The notes beneath the pieces are model-generated. The model ran no database searches and had not been told where the DNA came from. It saw only the letters and a list, made by a program, of their open reading frames with translations. The translations under genes were made by a program, and so were the position numbers. From contig JAFGDN010000018.1 in assembly GCA_016932095.1 (NCBI GenBank), forward strand, positions 24,239 through 88,238: DNA of 64,000 nt, written 5' to 3'. This document shows, one piece after another, positions 17,967 to 27,207 of this stretch. Numbering within the stretch: the first letter of the stretch is position 1; each line of letters begins with the position of its first letter. Source of the stretch: Sedimentisphaerales bacterium (GTDB lineage: Bacteria > Planctomycetota > Phycisphaerae > Sedimentisphaerales > Anaerobacaceae).

Positions 17967-19298
17967 TTAGATATTTCCTTTAACGACTGTTCCCTGCGTC
18001 TTTAATTTTTCCCGTACCTCCCTGTTTATCCTCACGCTGCACCATTGCCTGCCGCACATCGAGCAGTAATCCGTCGTCGCCGATTTACCGCCATCGATGT
18101 CTTCGCACGCCTCCTCGTGCATTCTCTTTGCCGTCTGCGGGTCCATTGACTGTTTAATATGAGCATCCCAGTCGAGTTTTGCCCTCGCGACGCTTAACTG
18201 ATTATCGCATTCCGCTACGCCTTTAAGCCCTCGTGCCACGTCGCCCGCGTGTGCCGCGATTTTAGCAGCTATCACTCCCGTCCGAACATCATCGGCATTG
18301 GGGAGCCCCAAATGCTCCCTCGGCGTAACATAGCACAAAAACGACGCCCCGTAATATACCGCCGCCGTGCCTCCGATTGCCGACGTTATATGGTCGTATC
18401 CCGGCGCTATATCCGTTACCACAGGCCCTAAAACGTAAAATGGCGCCCCCCGGCAAAGCTCCTGCTGAATCTTCATATTATATTCAATCTGGTTAAACGG
18501 TATATGCCCAGGCCCTTCGACCATAACCTGGCAGCCCGCCTCCTGCGCGCGTTGCGTAAGTTCCCCAAGCGTCCTCAGCTCCGCCATTTGCGCCTCATCC
18601 GTCGCGTCCGCCAAACACCCCGGCCGCAGCCCGTCCCCCAATGAAAAGCAAACGTCATACTCCTTCATTATCGCGCACAGCTCATTGAACATCTCATACA
18701 GGGGATTTTGCCTATTATGATACAGCATCCACTCTGCCAATAACGCACCCCCCCTGCTGACAATCCCCATCACACGCCTGCCTGTCAAAGGCAAATACTC
18801 CTTGAGAACTCCCGCGTGTATCGTAAAAAAATCGACCCCCTGCTTGGCCTGTTTCTCTATCACCTCGATAATATTTTTCTCAGTTACATCCTCGACCGTC
18901 CTGCCTGAAACCATCTGATAAATCGGCACCGTCCCGAACGGCACAGGACAATCCGCCAGCAATCTTTCCCTTATCTCGTCCAGATTCCCCCCCGTGCTCA
19001 AATCCATTATCGCGTCCGCCCCCGATTTAATCGCCATCCGCATCTTCTCAATCTCCTCCTCGACCGTGCTGCGAACGCTGCTCACTCCAATATTGGCATT
19101 TACCTTGGTTTTTAGAATCCGGCCGATTCCCACCGGCTTCAATCCCCTTTTCAGGTGAATCTTATTGGCTGGTATCACCAGCCGTCCCGCCGCGACCTCA
19201 TCCCGCACCAGCCACGCCTCCACCCCTTCAATCTTCCTAATGTATTCAATCTCCGGGCTCACATGCCCCGATTTCGCTATCTCTATTTGTGTTGCCAT
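17967..19298 (-). CDS. thiC: Phosphomethylpyrimidine synthase ThiC
   Basis: A 443-residue radical SAM enzyme that converts aminoimidazole ribotide to HMP phosphate in thiamine synthesis. It has the 4Fe-4S motif CX2CX4C near the C-terminus (YCSMCGRQWCS) and the substrate-site phrases MVEGPGHIPFNQIEYNMK and LGDGLRPG. It is the short form without the N-terminal extension of enterobacterial ThiC, as in many anaerobes. The ATG at 19298 (MATQIEIAKSG) is preferred to the TTG four codons upstream. It is regulated by the TPP riboswitch at 19824-19918, although a GxxExxY gene has been inserted between switch and start. Confidence 0.95.
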   Translation of the reverse strand: MATQIEIAKSGHVSPEIEYIRKIEGVEAWLVRDEVAAGRLVIPANKIHLKRGLKPVGIGRILKTKVNANIGVSSVRSTVEEEIEKMRMAIKSGADAIMDLSTGGNLDEIRERLLADCPVPFGTVPIYQMVSGRTVEDVTEKNIIEVIEKQAKQGVDFFTIHAGVLKEYLPLTGRRVMGIVSRGGALLAEWMLYHNRQNPLYEMFNELCAIMKEYDVCFSLGDGLRPGCLADATDEAQMAELRTLGELTQRAQEAGCQVMVEGPGHIPFNQIEYNMKIQQELCRGAPFYVLGPVVTDIAPGYDHITSAIGGTAAVYYGASFLCYVTPREHLGLPNADDVRTGVIAAKIAAHAGDVARGLKGVAECDNQLSVARAKLDWDAHIKQSMDPQTAKRMHEEACEDIDGGKSATTDYCSMCGRQWCSVRINREVREKLKTQGTVVKGNI

Positions 19299-19319
19299 TT
19301 CTTCCACCAATCAAAATAC

Positions 19320-19742
19320 TTACCGCGGAGCACGCAAAGCACGCGGAGAATCAGGAAAATTATTTACCACACGGACAATTCCATCACTGAGTATTTTTGC
19401 GTTAAAATTAATCAAAAGCCCGACTTTGCACCCTGACAGTTTCAAATATGATAATAGCTGTGCCTTGTGAATTGGTACCAATACATCAACTGCTTTGATT
19501 TCGATTATTACACATTTATCGACCAGAATATCTATTCGATATGCACAATCCAGCTTCACACTTTTGTAAATTACAGAAAGTGGTTTTTGCAGTTCAATCT
19601 TAAATCCCCGTTCGACCAACTCAAACGATAAACATGCCTCGTAAGCAGATTCAAGTAATCCCGGCCCAAGAGCACAATGGACTTCGATTGCTGCTCCAAT
19701 AACACCTTCCGTTATTTTGTTTAATCTTTCTTCTTCAGTCAT
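19320..19742 (-). CDS. GxxExxY family protein
   Basis: About 140 residues from MTEEERLNK, with the family motif GLLESAYE (G-x2-E-x2-Y), the PD-(D/E)XK-like core (YRIDILVDKCVIIEIKA) and a C-terminal segment QLLSYLKLSG...GLLINFN. The family is widespread and uncharacterised; its fold suggests a nuclease-like enzyme (inference). The frame stays open to a GTG at 19829, but that part would translate the riboswitch terminator and the inverted repeat, so the internal ATG is chosen. Both ends of the coding region run into the 29-bp inverted repeats (TAEHAEAAE at the front, RALRAPR at the back). It separates the TPP riboswitch from thiC. Confidence 0.8.
   Translation of the reverse strand: MTEEERLNKITEGVIGAAIEVHCALGPGLLESAYEACLSFELVERGFKIELQKPLSVIYKSVKLDCAYRIDILVDKCVIIEIKAVDVLVPIHKAQLLSYLKLSGCKVGLLINFNAKILSDGIVRVVNNFPDSPRALRAPR
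19321..19349 (+). repeat. Left inverted repeat of the GxxExxY element
   Basis: TACCGCGGAGCACGCAAAGC... (19321-19349) matches the reverse complement of 19742-19770 at 24 of 29 positions. It overlaps the last codons of the GxxExxY gene. The same family of sequence recurs at 61585-61647. Confidence 0.75.
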
Positions 19743-19770
19743 CTCTGCGGCCTCTGCGTGCTCGGCGGTA
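19742..19770 (-). repeat. Right inverted repeat of the GxxExxY element
   Basis: Reverse complement begins TACCGCCGAGCACGCAGAGG and mirrors 19321-19349. It starts immediately after the U-tract of the riboswitch terminator, so the element boundary falls just downstream of the terminator. Confidence 0.75.
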
Positions 19771-19772
19771 AA

Positions 19773-19807
19773 TAATAAAAAAATCGCTTCCACTAAGGAA
19801 GCGATTT
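19773..19807 (-). terminator. Expression-platform terminator of the TPP riboswitch
   Basis: On the minus strand AAATCGCTTCC pairs perfectly with GGAAGCGATTT around TTAGT and is followed by TTTTTTATT. It lies 17 bases after the riboswitch aptamer, the expected place for a transcription terminator that forms when TPP is bound. Confidence 0.88.
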
Positions 19808-19823
19808 CAACTTCAACCCTCGC

Positions 19824-19918
19824 GTTCACTAATCACTTCCCTACGCAGGCATCACCCTGTTCAGGTTCAAAGGGTTTACTCTCAGGTCTGCATCTTAGGC
19901 AAACCACCCCTAGTGAAC
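19824..19918 (-). ncRNA. TPP riboswitch (THI element)
   Basis: The minus strand carries the conserved aptamer pieces in order: GGGGTGG, CTGAGA, ACCCTTTGAACCTGA, then GGGTGATGCCTGCGTAGGGA. The outer stem closes with GTTCACTA pairing with TAGTGAAC. It is expected to lower expression of the downstream genes when thiamine pyrophosphate is abundant. The only genes that follow are the GxxExxY gene and thiC. Confidence 0.95.
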
Positions 19919-19984
19919 GACCACATTATACCTTCTCCTTTGCACAACATAAACTTTTTTTTCCACAAGTATCGGAATCAACCC

Positions 19985-20020
19985 AAAAAAAACGGGGCCT
20001 GCACCAAAGCACAGGCCCCG
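19985..20020 (-). terminator. Rho-independent terminator downstream of the RHS locus
   Basis: Minus strand CGGGGCCTG pairs with CAGGCCCCG (9 bp, perfect) around a ten-base loop, followed by eight T residues. It closes the RHS transcription unit after the decayed tail. Confidence 0.9.
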
Positions 20021-20050
20021 AAATTGGCCGAGTCCCGGATCTGATCGCGC

Positions 20051-20596
20051 TTAAGGAGGGGGCTTATTATGCACCAGAATTCGTGATTTACCTACGTAGT
20101 AAGCGTGCGTTCCGTCGACACTCATATTATAGACCTTTGTCGGGACATTGCTGAACTCCTGCATCGCTTGGCAATGGTGTAACAACTGCGATATCGACCG
20201 TAATGGCAGAGTGGACTTTGCGGATTTTTCCATCCTTGCTGCAGGTTGGCTTGTGGACACACCTTAGTTCCTGACCTACACAGGCACGTCCTGATAACTC
20301 GTAACAAGACCCTAAGATTGCAAAGGATGCTTGATCCTGTTCACCACACCTTTACTACCCTTCGCTTTGCGAATCTCACCGGCCAATAAATCAATAAAAA
20401 CACCCAGCGCCCGCTGCTACGCGCGTCCTGCGATTTATCTCCTCGTGAACGTGTTCCAGTGTACATCAAGGAATTCAATTTCAGGAGGGGAGTTGCCGTC
20501 GCAATATTTTCCGATATCATGAGTGCTTGCCTTGCGTTTGCGGTACACGCTGGAAAACCGATTGCGGAACTTGCTGTAAAATACGAGACGACGGAA
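20051..20596 (-). pseudogene. Decayed Hint-type C-terminal tail of the RHS locus
   Basis: Between the RHS stop and the terminator no long frame is maintained, but fragments remain. The last 70 codons (to 20051) end in VYNMSVDGTHAYYVGKSR followed by ILVHN, the typical C-terminal block of a pretoxin Hint domain, then KPPP and stop. Upstream pieces lie in other frames and are broken by stops. RHS proteins commonly carry Hint domains before a toxin, so this is probably the eroded remnant of such a tail or of a displaced alternative C-terminus. No toxin domain or immunity gene can be recognised. Confidence 0.55.
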
Positions 20597-23500
20597 CTAT
20601 GGCCCAATACTGTCTCTTGTGGCAGATATGACGACCGGTGGTAATACATAACACCCGCACACCGGATCAAAATAGAACCCAGAAGTCTCAGTATCAAGTA
20701 CGTGAAGCCCAGGAGAAGGTGCGTGAGCCTCGAGAGGTGAAAGAACCAAGAAAACCGTGCCGATGACGCCCCCGACGAAAGATCCAGTAACTTTTAGGGC
20801 TTTAAGACCCCATTCAAGGCCTCTTTGAATGCCTTCTTCAATGGCTTGTCCCTTTAACCAATCCAACCAGGGAGGCAACATCCCGAATGGATCTGCAAAA
20901 GAATAAGGATTGTTGCCTACGTATGCGTATCCATTGCCGACGTTAAAGGGATCTGCCCATATTCCAATGGTGTCGCGAGTTGTGAACCTGCCGGAGCGCG
21001 GGTCGAGATATCTGGTACGGTAGTAGTAAAGGCCAGTTTCGCTGTCGTAGCGTCTGCCGGTGAAGTAGTAGGGATTACCGATAGCAGTGCCGGCTATAGG
21101 AACACCCGCGCCATTAAAAAACTCCGGCTTACCATAGTCCTGATATTCATAGCGTTCTACTGCATTTCCTGCGACATCGGTGACAGCCATAACGTTGAAG
21201 AGCTCATCTGTGTGGTAATAGTAATCATTAGCGCCTCGCTGCATATTGAGGACCTCGTCGATGTAGTTGCCATAGACGTAGGTTGCCTGCGTAACGCCGG
21301 CGCCATTCCGTTCCTCAATGACCTGCCAGCCGTCGTAGAAGTAACGCGTTGTCTGCGGTGTCCCTTCGGAATCGACGATTCTTTCTATTCGCCTGCCGAA
21401 ACAGTCATAGGAGTAGGTGTGAACAATTGGCGGCCAAAAGTTGGCCGGCTCAAACCTGACCATCCGGTTGAGGTAGTCGTAGGTAAGGCCCTTCTGTGTC
21501 GAAAGGCCATTGTCGATGGTATTCAGATTACCATTCTTGTCATAGAGTCGGCTGTCGAAAGAGGTCGTGGTGTACTGGTTCACCTGTTCATCGGCCGGTT
21601 CAGGGGTGGCACTATCCATAGTGTAAATGCCGGGGTCGGGCGAGCCGGTAACGCTCGTGCGGTTGCCGATGCCATCGAGCGAATAACCTGTATCGCGGAC
21701 AACAGCCGGCACAGTGTTGGTAACCGTCGTATGAACCAGGCGGTCGATTGAATCGTAGGTATAATCGTGCGTAAGCTGTGGCCCGCCGGCGCGAATGTCC
21801 TTTCGCTGGGTCTTATTGTAGGTCGCGTCCCAGGTGTATGTGCGGTCATCGATAATGGTGGGCGTACCTGCCGGGTCGCGTGTATGCGTCGTTTGGGTAA
21901 TACGTCGGATGTTATCATAAGTATAAGTGGTTCTCGTGTTGTTGACGTAATCGCGCCGTTCAGGTCTGCGTGGGCCAATGTAGTTATAGCTTGCTATGGT
22001 TCCGCCCGCGTCGGAAATTGTCTTTATGCGGTTTAATGCATCGTAGGTGTAGTTGACGGCCCGCCCACTGGGATACGTACAGGAGAGCTTGTTGCCCAAC
22101 CCGTCATAGCTGCTTGTCGTAGTTACTCCATTGAGAGTTTCTTGGATTATGTTCGAGAGAGAATCGTAGCTGCGGGCGACAACGGAATAGTCATTTCCGG
22201 CACCGACCAAATTCAACGAATTATCGTACTGATAATACTCAAAGGTCGTCTGGTCGGATACTCCTGCTCCAGGCGTGATATATTTTTCTATAAGGCGGTT
22301 CAAATCGTCATACGTATAGTCAACCACACTGCCGGCAGCATCGATAGTTTGAATCAGATTGTCGTGAACATCATAGCTGCCCTGCCTGCTGGTGCTATCG
22401 GCATAAGTTGTTTTAATCAGGCGATTGAGCGGGTCATACTCATAGGTAGTTATGTTGCACTTGTCGTCGGTCAGACTGGTCAGCCGGGAGGTATCGTCCC
22501 AGGTTTGGCTGATTTTAATATCATCCGAATCACTGGGATTGGCGCCGTCACCATCCATATCACGAACGATCCAAGTTAACCGATTGAGGCCGTCGTACGC
22601 AGAGCGGATTTCGGTATTCCTGGCATCAATCATCCTCGTGCGATTATCTCGCGAGTCGTAGGCGTACTGAGTAGTGTTGCCCGCGTTATCTGTTATCCCG
22701 GTAAGGCGGTTCAGATTATCGTACTTGTAGGTCGTAACAAAGGTCTCGTCGGGACCACCCAGATCGGATTTCTCCAATACCGTAACGGCAATGACGTTTG
22801 AGTTTTCATCATAGCTGTAAGTTATCTTATTGCCCTTAGCGTCGATAACAACACTTAGACGGTTAGCAGTATCGTATTCATAGTGCGTTTCGTTGCCATT
22901 ATCATCGGTAACCTTTGTAACTTGGGAATTGTCATTGTATTCGTACCCGGTGGTTACCTTGCCGTCGCCGATGTCAAAAGTGGTACTAACGTCAAAGAAG
23001 TCCACTTCAGTTTCGACAAGGCGGTTCAGTTCGTCGTATTTGTAGCTTGTTGCATTTAGGCGGTCGTGTGGTGGTAGGAAGATGTCTCCGATGAAATAGT
23101 CGTTGCATCCGGGACCGAAGGTTGTATGGATACGGTTACCTATGGCATCGTATGTGTTTGTAGTGACGTAATTCATAGGGCGATTCGTTTTGACGAGTTG
23201 GCCACAGACATATTTATAGGTGGTGACTACTACATCCCACCCTCCATCATGTACCTTGACACAGTTGCCGACGCCATCGTACTCAAAGTATATCGCGGAG
23301 TTATTTTGATTGCCCTCGGCACGAATGACCCACAAGGGCAGGGTCAGCTCGTCATAAAAGGCCCCTATGGTATTTGTCGGCTGATTGCCGTTCGTTGCCT
23401 CCCCGAAGCGAATCAAGGTTCGATTGCAGTTTTCGTCGTATTCATACTCGGTTACAACGGAATGGGTTTCATTGACCTCCGCCGTAACGCGGACCAGATT

Positions 23501-26266
23501 GTTCAGGGTATCATACTCGTAGGTGGTGGTGAAGTACTCGTTGGCCTGTAAGTTGCCTTGGTCGTCGATGTTCTCAATGTCCACACGGACCACATTGTTG
23601 TTTTTATCATAGAAGGTGTACTTTTTGTAGCACACACCGCTTCCGTCGGTGACCTCTGGTGAAATCTCGCAGACAACCTGGTTGAGCTGATTGTGGATAT
23701 ACCGCCAGTTGCTACCATTTGGATCAATTAGACGGATAGTGTTTCCCACCGCATCATATTCGTACATGGTGGTCAGAGCAAGGTTGTTAGCGTCAACGAT
23801 GGTCTCCTTCAAATAGCTATAATTAGGGTCGTTGCAGTCGGTGTAGTAGGTATACACATCGCGCCGTCGATGTCCGCTGCCATTATCGGGCAGGATGCTT
23901 ACGGTCCTTTGGCCGTATGCGTTATATTGCCATTCCTGAACAATATTTGCGTCGGGGGCCTCTCTGACATACGTCGTCCGGATGCGATTTCCGTTCGGAT
24001 CATAATCGTGCAGAGTCTCGTTTCTTCTCGGGTCAACATGGCGGGTCGCGAAGCTGCATTCGCCGCCAAATTCGGTGCCATATTCAAACTTTTCGATTAT
24101 AGGCGAAATCATCCTGATATCATCGATGTAAATGGTACCTGAGCCGCCGGGTACCGGAGCGGCTCTATCACCCAAACCGATATAAACTTTGCTCACAGCC
24201 GTTAAGTCTACGCCGCCATCAGCGAAATCTTGCAATACAAAAGCAAAGAGGAACCAGTCGTCATCCGGAATAGGATTCCACCGCGAATCCGGCGGGCATT
24301 CGCATAAATTTAAGAGGCAGCACAGGACCCCTGGCGGAACCCAAACAAGGGTGCCGGTCGAATCCTCCAGACCCACGTATATCTCATTAGTATCGGTACC
24401 TGTTCCAACCCGGAACGACACCTCCAATACTTCGGCACCGCTGGCAGCCCAATCCTGTGGCACAGAATACGTGCCGACAGTCTCAGAATAATACGGCGGG
24501 TCGATATTGTTATAATCAAAGATCATCGCCTGCTTGCCTTGGTTAACCGGCTCACAAGGGTCAACTGCAAGATCAACCAGTGAACCAGTACCGTTCACTA
24601 AGCCATCAATCCATGTATCATATATCAAATTGTTACTGTCGTTGTAGGACTCAAAATCATCCACGATAGCGGTGGATTCCATTGGCCCGGGATGCCGAAA
24701 TTTGGCGCGCAGATTACCGCGTGACCGCTGCGAAGCATTGGGGTCGAGGTCGGCCTCATAGACATTTACAACGTAGTTACCGTTCGGATAATCTATACGC
24801 GTAACTAAGGAATCACTATTGTATTCGTACCGGGTCTCGAAGTAGGCGGGGTCATCGGCCCGCAGCTTGTTGACCGGCGGATTGGTATTAGGGTCGAGGT
24901 ATGTAGGCGAGTTGGGGTCGGCTCGACCGGTGTACTGCCGAACCATTACCAGCCGATTCCTGTCGTCGAAGAAATGTGATGCTACATTACCCACACGGTC
25001 ATTAGTAACCGTCTTGACAACAGCAAAATTGTTACCCGCATCAGGCGCCTGCGGCACGTATGTGATATCGATTATATCGTTCGGTTCACCCCAAATCTGT
25101 CGAATGACGTGGTCGAACTCCGGATCATTGGAGTCGGTAGTTGGTGAGTAAACGTTTTGCAGAAATGTCCGGCCATTAGGGTCAGTAATAGTCAACAGAT
25201 TGTGATTGAGCCGTTCATCACCAAGACCGTGAGAATACGTGTATGTGGTGGTCTTTCCGTCGGGATAGTCATTGCCGGTTAGCGTGCCGGTAACCGCGGG
25301 CGTTGTGACGGATTTGAGGTCGCTGAGAGAACCCCCGGGTGTATTACCGTCATAATACTGATACGAGACGGTTCTGCCGGCAAAATCTGTTATGAACGCA
25401 ACACTGCCGTCAGCGTCGTAAAGGATGTCAATCTCCCGGCCGAGTGTGTCGCGAACCGTTGCCAGCTTGCCCATGTCGTCCAATCGATAATCAAACGAAA
25501 TCGCATTACCGTTGCGGTCCGTTATCTGCTTGATTTTGCCTTGCGAACTGCTGCCGTCAAACCGATTAAATATCCATGTCGTCTTGTCAGGAAACGTCAG
25601 TGAAAAGCTAAGGTCCGGATTTCTCGACAGTACCCTGAAAAGCCCATCGGTGACCCAGGTGCCGTCTGCCTGATGCCTGTAGAGGTCTCGTCGGCCGCTG
25701 CCGTCGTGCACGATAAAATCCCGCCCGGCCGGCTCGATATAAATATTATAGGAATAGTCCCAGTTATTGCCGGTGCTTGTATTCGACCCTGTCCGCGAGC
25801 GATAGGTACGCGACCAGATGAAATCGAGCCCTCGGCCGGGAATCCTTAAATCCACCACTGTTTCACGATACTCGCCGGTAGCCGGATTGACGCCGTATGT
25901 GGGATTAGCCGGTGAGTCGAGTGCGTTTGGCGGTTCATATAAATTCGCTTCTGCAATATATGGCGGCAGCGCCTCACAATCCGGATTAGCAGTGTCCGTA
26001 CACAACAACCACTGAGTTACGAACTCATTCAAATCGTTAATGTCAACTATGCCGTCGCCTCCCGGCGTATAAATATCGACCCATTCACAGTCACCGGGTT
26101 CATCACAGCTTTCCAACCAGTACGAAGCAAGGCGGGCAAAGTCCCTGAAATTAACGTAGCAGTCCTCATCGAAGTCGGAAAGCAAAAACGGTTCACATCC
26201 TCCTGAAGCTATTTCAGCGCATACCACCAAAACCAAACAACTCAGTAACACCAGCTTCTTACACAT
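20597..26266 (-). CDS. Secreted RHS/YD-repeat protein with N-terminal dockerin-like module
   Basis: A 1,889-residue protein. The ATG at 26266 is preceded by AAAGGAGGAGTAAG and opens a signal peptide (MCKKLVLLSCLVLVV). A dockerin-like pair of loops follows (DFDEDCYVNFRDFARLASYW and GDGIVDINDLNEFV). After a DUF6531-like segment come about 30 YD repeats (xYDxxxRL), interrupted near residues 545-720 by a beta-sandwich insert (IVDDFESYNDSNN to IYIDDIRM). The RHS core ends in YYYRTRYLDPRSGRF and NPYSFADPFGM. The C-terminal tail beyond the core is short (about 90 residues, with a membrane-like helix) and not a known toxin. The role may be surface adhesion or contact competition. The decayed Hint remnant lies directly downstream. 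Confidence 0.9.
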   Translation of the reverse strand: MCKKLVLLSCLVLVVCAEIASGGCEPFLLSDFDEDCYVNFRDFARLASYWLESCDEPGDCEWVDIYTPGGDGIVDINDLNEFVTQWLLCTDTANPDCEALPPYIAEANLYEPPNALDSPANPTYGVNPATGEYRETVVDLRIPGRGLDFIWSRTYRSRTGSNTSTGNNWDYSYNIYIEPAGRDFIVHDGSGRRDLYRHQADGTWVTDGLFRVLSRNPDLSFSLTFPDKTTWIFNRFDGSSSQGKIKQITDRNGNAISFDYRLDDMGKLATVRDTLGREIDILYDADGSVAFITDFAGRTVSYQYYDGNTPGGSLSDLKSVTTPAVTGTLTGNDYPDGKTTTYTYSHGLGDERLNHNLLTITDPNGRTFLQNVYSPTTDSNDPEFDHVIRQIWGEPNDIIDITYVPQAPDAGNNFAVVKTVTNDRVGNVASHFFDDRNRLVMVRQYTGRADPNSPTYLDPNTNPPVNKLRADDPAYFETRYEYNSDSLVTRIDYPNGNYVVNVYEADLDPNASQRSRGNLRAKFRHPGPMESTAIVDDFESYNDSNNLIYDTWIDGLVNGTGSLVDLAVDPCEPVNQGKQAMIFDYNNIDPPYYSETVGTYSVPQDWAASGAEVLEVSFRVGTGTDTNEIYVGLEDSTGTLVWVPPGVLCCLLNLCECPPDSRWNPIPDDDWFLFAFVLQDFADGGVDLTAVSKVYIGLGDRAAPVPGGSGTIYIDDIRMISPIIEKFEYGTEFGGECSFATRHVDPRRNETLHDYDPNGNRIRTTYVREAPDANIVQEWQYNAYGQRTVSILPDNGSGHRRRDVYTYYTDCNDPNYSYLKETIVDANNLALTTMYEYDAVGNTIRLIDPNGSNWRYIHNQLNQVVCEISPEVTDGSGVCYKKYTFYDKNNNVVRVDIENIDDQGNLQANEYFTTTYEYDTLNNLVRVTAEVNETHSVVTEYEYDENCNRTLIRFGEATNGNQPTNTIGAFYDELTLPLWVIRAEGNQNNSAIYFEYDGVGNCVKVHDGGWDVVVTTYKYVCGQLVKTNRPMNYVTTNTYDAIGNRIHTTFGPGCNDYFIGDIFLPPHDRLNATSYKYDELNRLVETEVDFFDVSTTFDIGDGKVTTGYEYNDNSQVTKVTDDNGNETHYEYDTANRLSVVIDAKGNKITYSYDENSNVIAVTVLEKSDLGGPDETFVTTYKYDNLNRLTGITDNAGNTTQYAYDSRDNRTRMIDARNTEIRSAYDGLNRLTWIVRDMDGDGANPSDSDDIKISQTWDDTSRLTSLTDDKCNITTYEYDPLNRLIKTTYADSTSRQGSYDVHDNLIQTIDAAGSVVDYTYDDLNRLIEKYITPGAGVSDQTTFEYYQYDNSLNLVGAGNDYSVVARSYDSLSNIIQETLNGVTTTSSYDGLGNKLSCTYPSGRAVNYTYDALNRIKTISDAGGTIASYNYIGPRRPERRDYVNNTRTTYTYDNIRRITQTTHTRDPAGTPTIIDDRTYTWDATYNKTQRKDIRAGGPQLTHDYTYDSIDRLVHTTVTNTVPAVVRDTGYSLDGIGNRTSVTGSPDPGIYTMDSATPEPADEQVNQYTTTSFDSRLYDKNGNLNTIDNGLSTQKGLTYDYLNRMVRFEPANFWPPIVHTYSYDCFGRRIERIVDSEGTPQTTRYFYDGWQVIEERNGAGVTQATYVYGNYIDEVLNMQRGANDYYYHTDELFNVMAVTDVAGNAVERYEYQDYGKPEFFNGAGVPIAGTAIGNPYYFTGRRYDSETGLYYYRTRYLDPRSGRFTTRDTIGIWADPFNVGNGYAYVGNNPYSFADPFGMLPPWLDWLKGQAIEEGIQRGLEWGLKALKVTGSFVGGVIGTVFLVLSPLEAHAPSPGLHVLDTETSGFYFDPVCGCYVLPPVVISATRDSIGP

Positions 26267-26416
26267 CTTACTCCTCCTTTCATAAATTAACCGATGAAAT
26301 TTGCAATGCGGGGGCAAAGCCGGAACACTGGCTAAATGAAAATCTAAATGAAGCTCTTCTCCCGCTCCTCATCCGCCGGTATGGGCCGGGTGTAAATTTT
26401 TCCATCAACAGTCAGA

Positions 26417-26656
26417 TTACGAAGCAGTTGTCCTCCATTTACTGTTTCTTTTGCAATTTGTCACGACAAATCCCGCATAAGTTGTAGGAATTTTGTTTTT
26501 TTGTGTCTCCACGTCCAGAGTTTGTCCCTGCCTGTTAAAATAGCGAATGACCATCCTCGTGCCCGCCATCCCCCAACTTAACACGAAGCACTTAAAACCC
26601 AAAACTCCATTTGCGTCTTGTCTGCCCTCATGCCTGAACCTGTATGTAGTTGACAC
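26417..26656 (-). CDS. Doubtful 79-codon frame
   Basis: A GTG-initiated frame preceded by GAGGGAGC. The product (VSTTYRFRHEGRQDANG...) has no recognisable motif. It is in the same direction as the two neighbouring frames, and codon use is not absurd, but nothing positive supports it. The rest of 26267-26719 holds no gene that I can see. Confidence 0.22.
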   Translation of the reverse strand: MSTTYRFRHEGRQDANGVLGFKCFVLSWGMAGTRMVIRYFNRQGQTLDVETQKNKIPTTYAGFVVTNCKRNSKWRTTAS

Positions 26657-26719
26657 GCTCCCTCGAACGCTTCCGTCGGGTATGCAAGCACCGGGCAGGT
26701 GCTGCTTTCGCGGTAAAAT

Positions 26720-27064
26720 TTAATACCAGACCGTAACTATCAGGTTCGGCTCTGTTTTCTTCGCCTGTATCTCGCCCACAACAGCATTGGTCATCTTTAT
26801 ACTGACCCCGGGATTATCTTTAAGCCACGTGCTTACCTGCTCGTCGAGAAAATCAATCGCACCGACGTGCAGCTTCGCAAAAAACGTCTTGCATCCCGTA
26901 ATCCGGTCCGGCCAACTCACCTTCTTGCCCGTATCCCGCACTACAGGCCGTTCTTCCGGCTCAACCGCTGCCTCCGGCTCGCTGCCGCCCCCGAGATTCA
27001 GCGGCGAATGTGATATTTCCATCGGCTTATCCCCTCCTTGTTCTTCTATTCCAAAATCTGCCAT
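26720..27064 (-). CDS. Small hypothetical protein, 114 residues
   Basis: The ATG is preceded by GGAGGACAAACT, a good ribosome-binding site. The product has an acidic, proline-rich N-terminal half (SEPEAAVEPEERPVV) and a structured C-terminal half (ITGCKTFFAKLHVGAIDFLD to IVTVWY) that looks like a small alpha-beta fold. No signal peptide or family recognised. It is divergent from rimO. Confidence 0.6.
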   Translation of the reverse strand: MADFGIEEQGGDKPMEISHSPLNLGGGSEPEAAVEPEERPVVRDTGKKVSWPDRITGCKTFFAKLHVGAIDFLDEQVSTWLKDNPGVSIKMTNAVVGEIQAKKTEPNLIVTVWY

Positions 27065-27207
27065 AGTTTGTCCTCCACGGTATTTATCGTTTGAGTACGT
27101 TCATACTTAATTTAATATACCAACCTTAAATATGCTCGTCAAACCTATTAACTATGCTTATCAAAATATTAGACCTTCCTGTGCTTTTCTGTTACCTTTA
27201 TCGGCCA

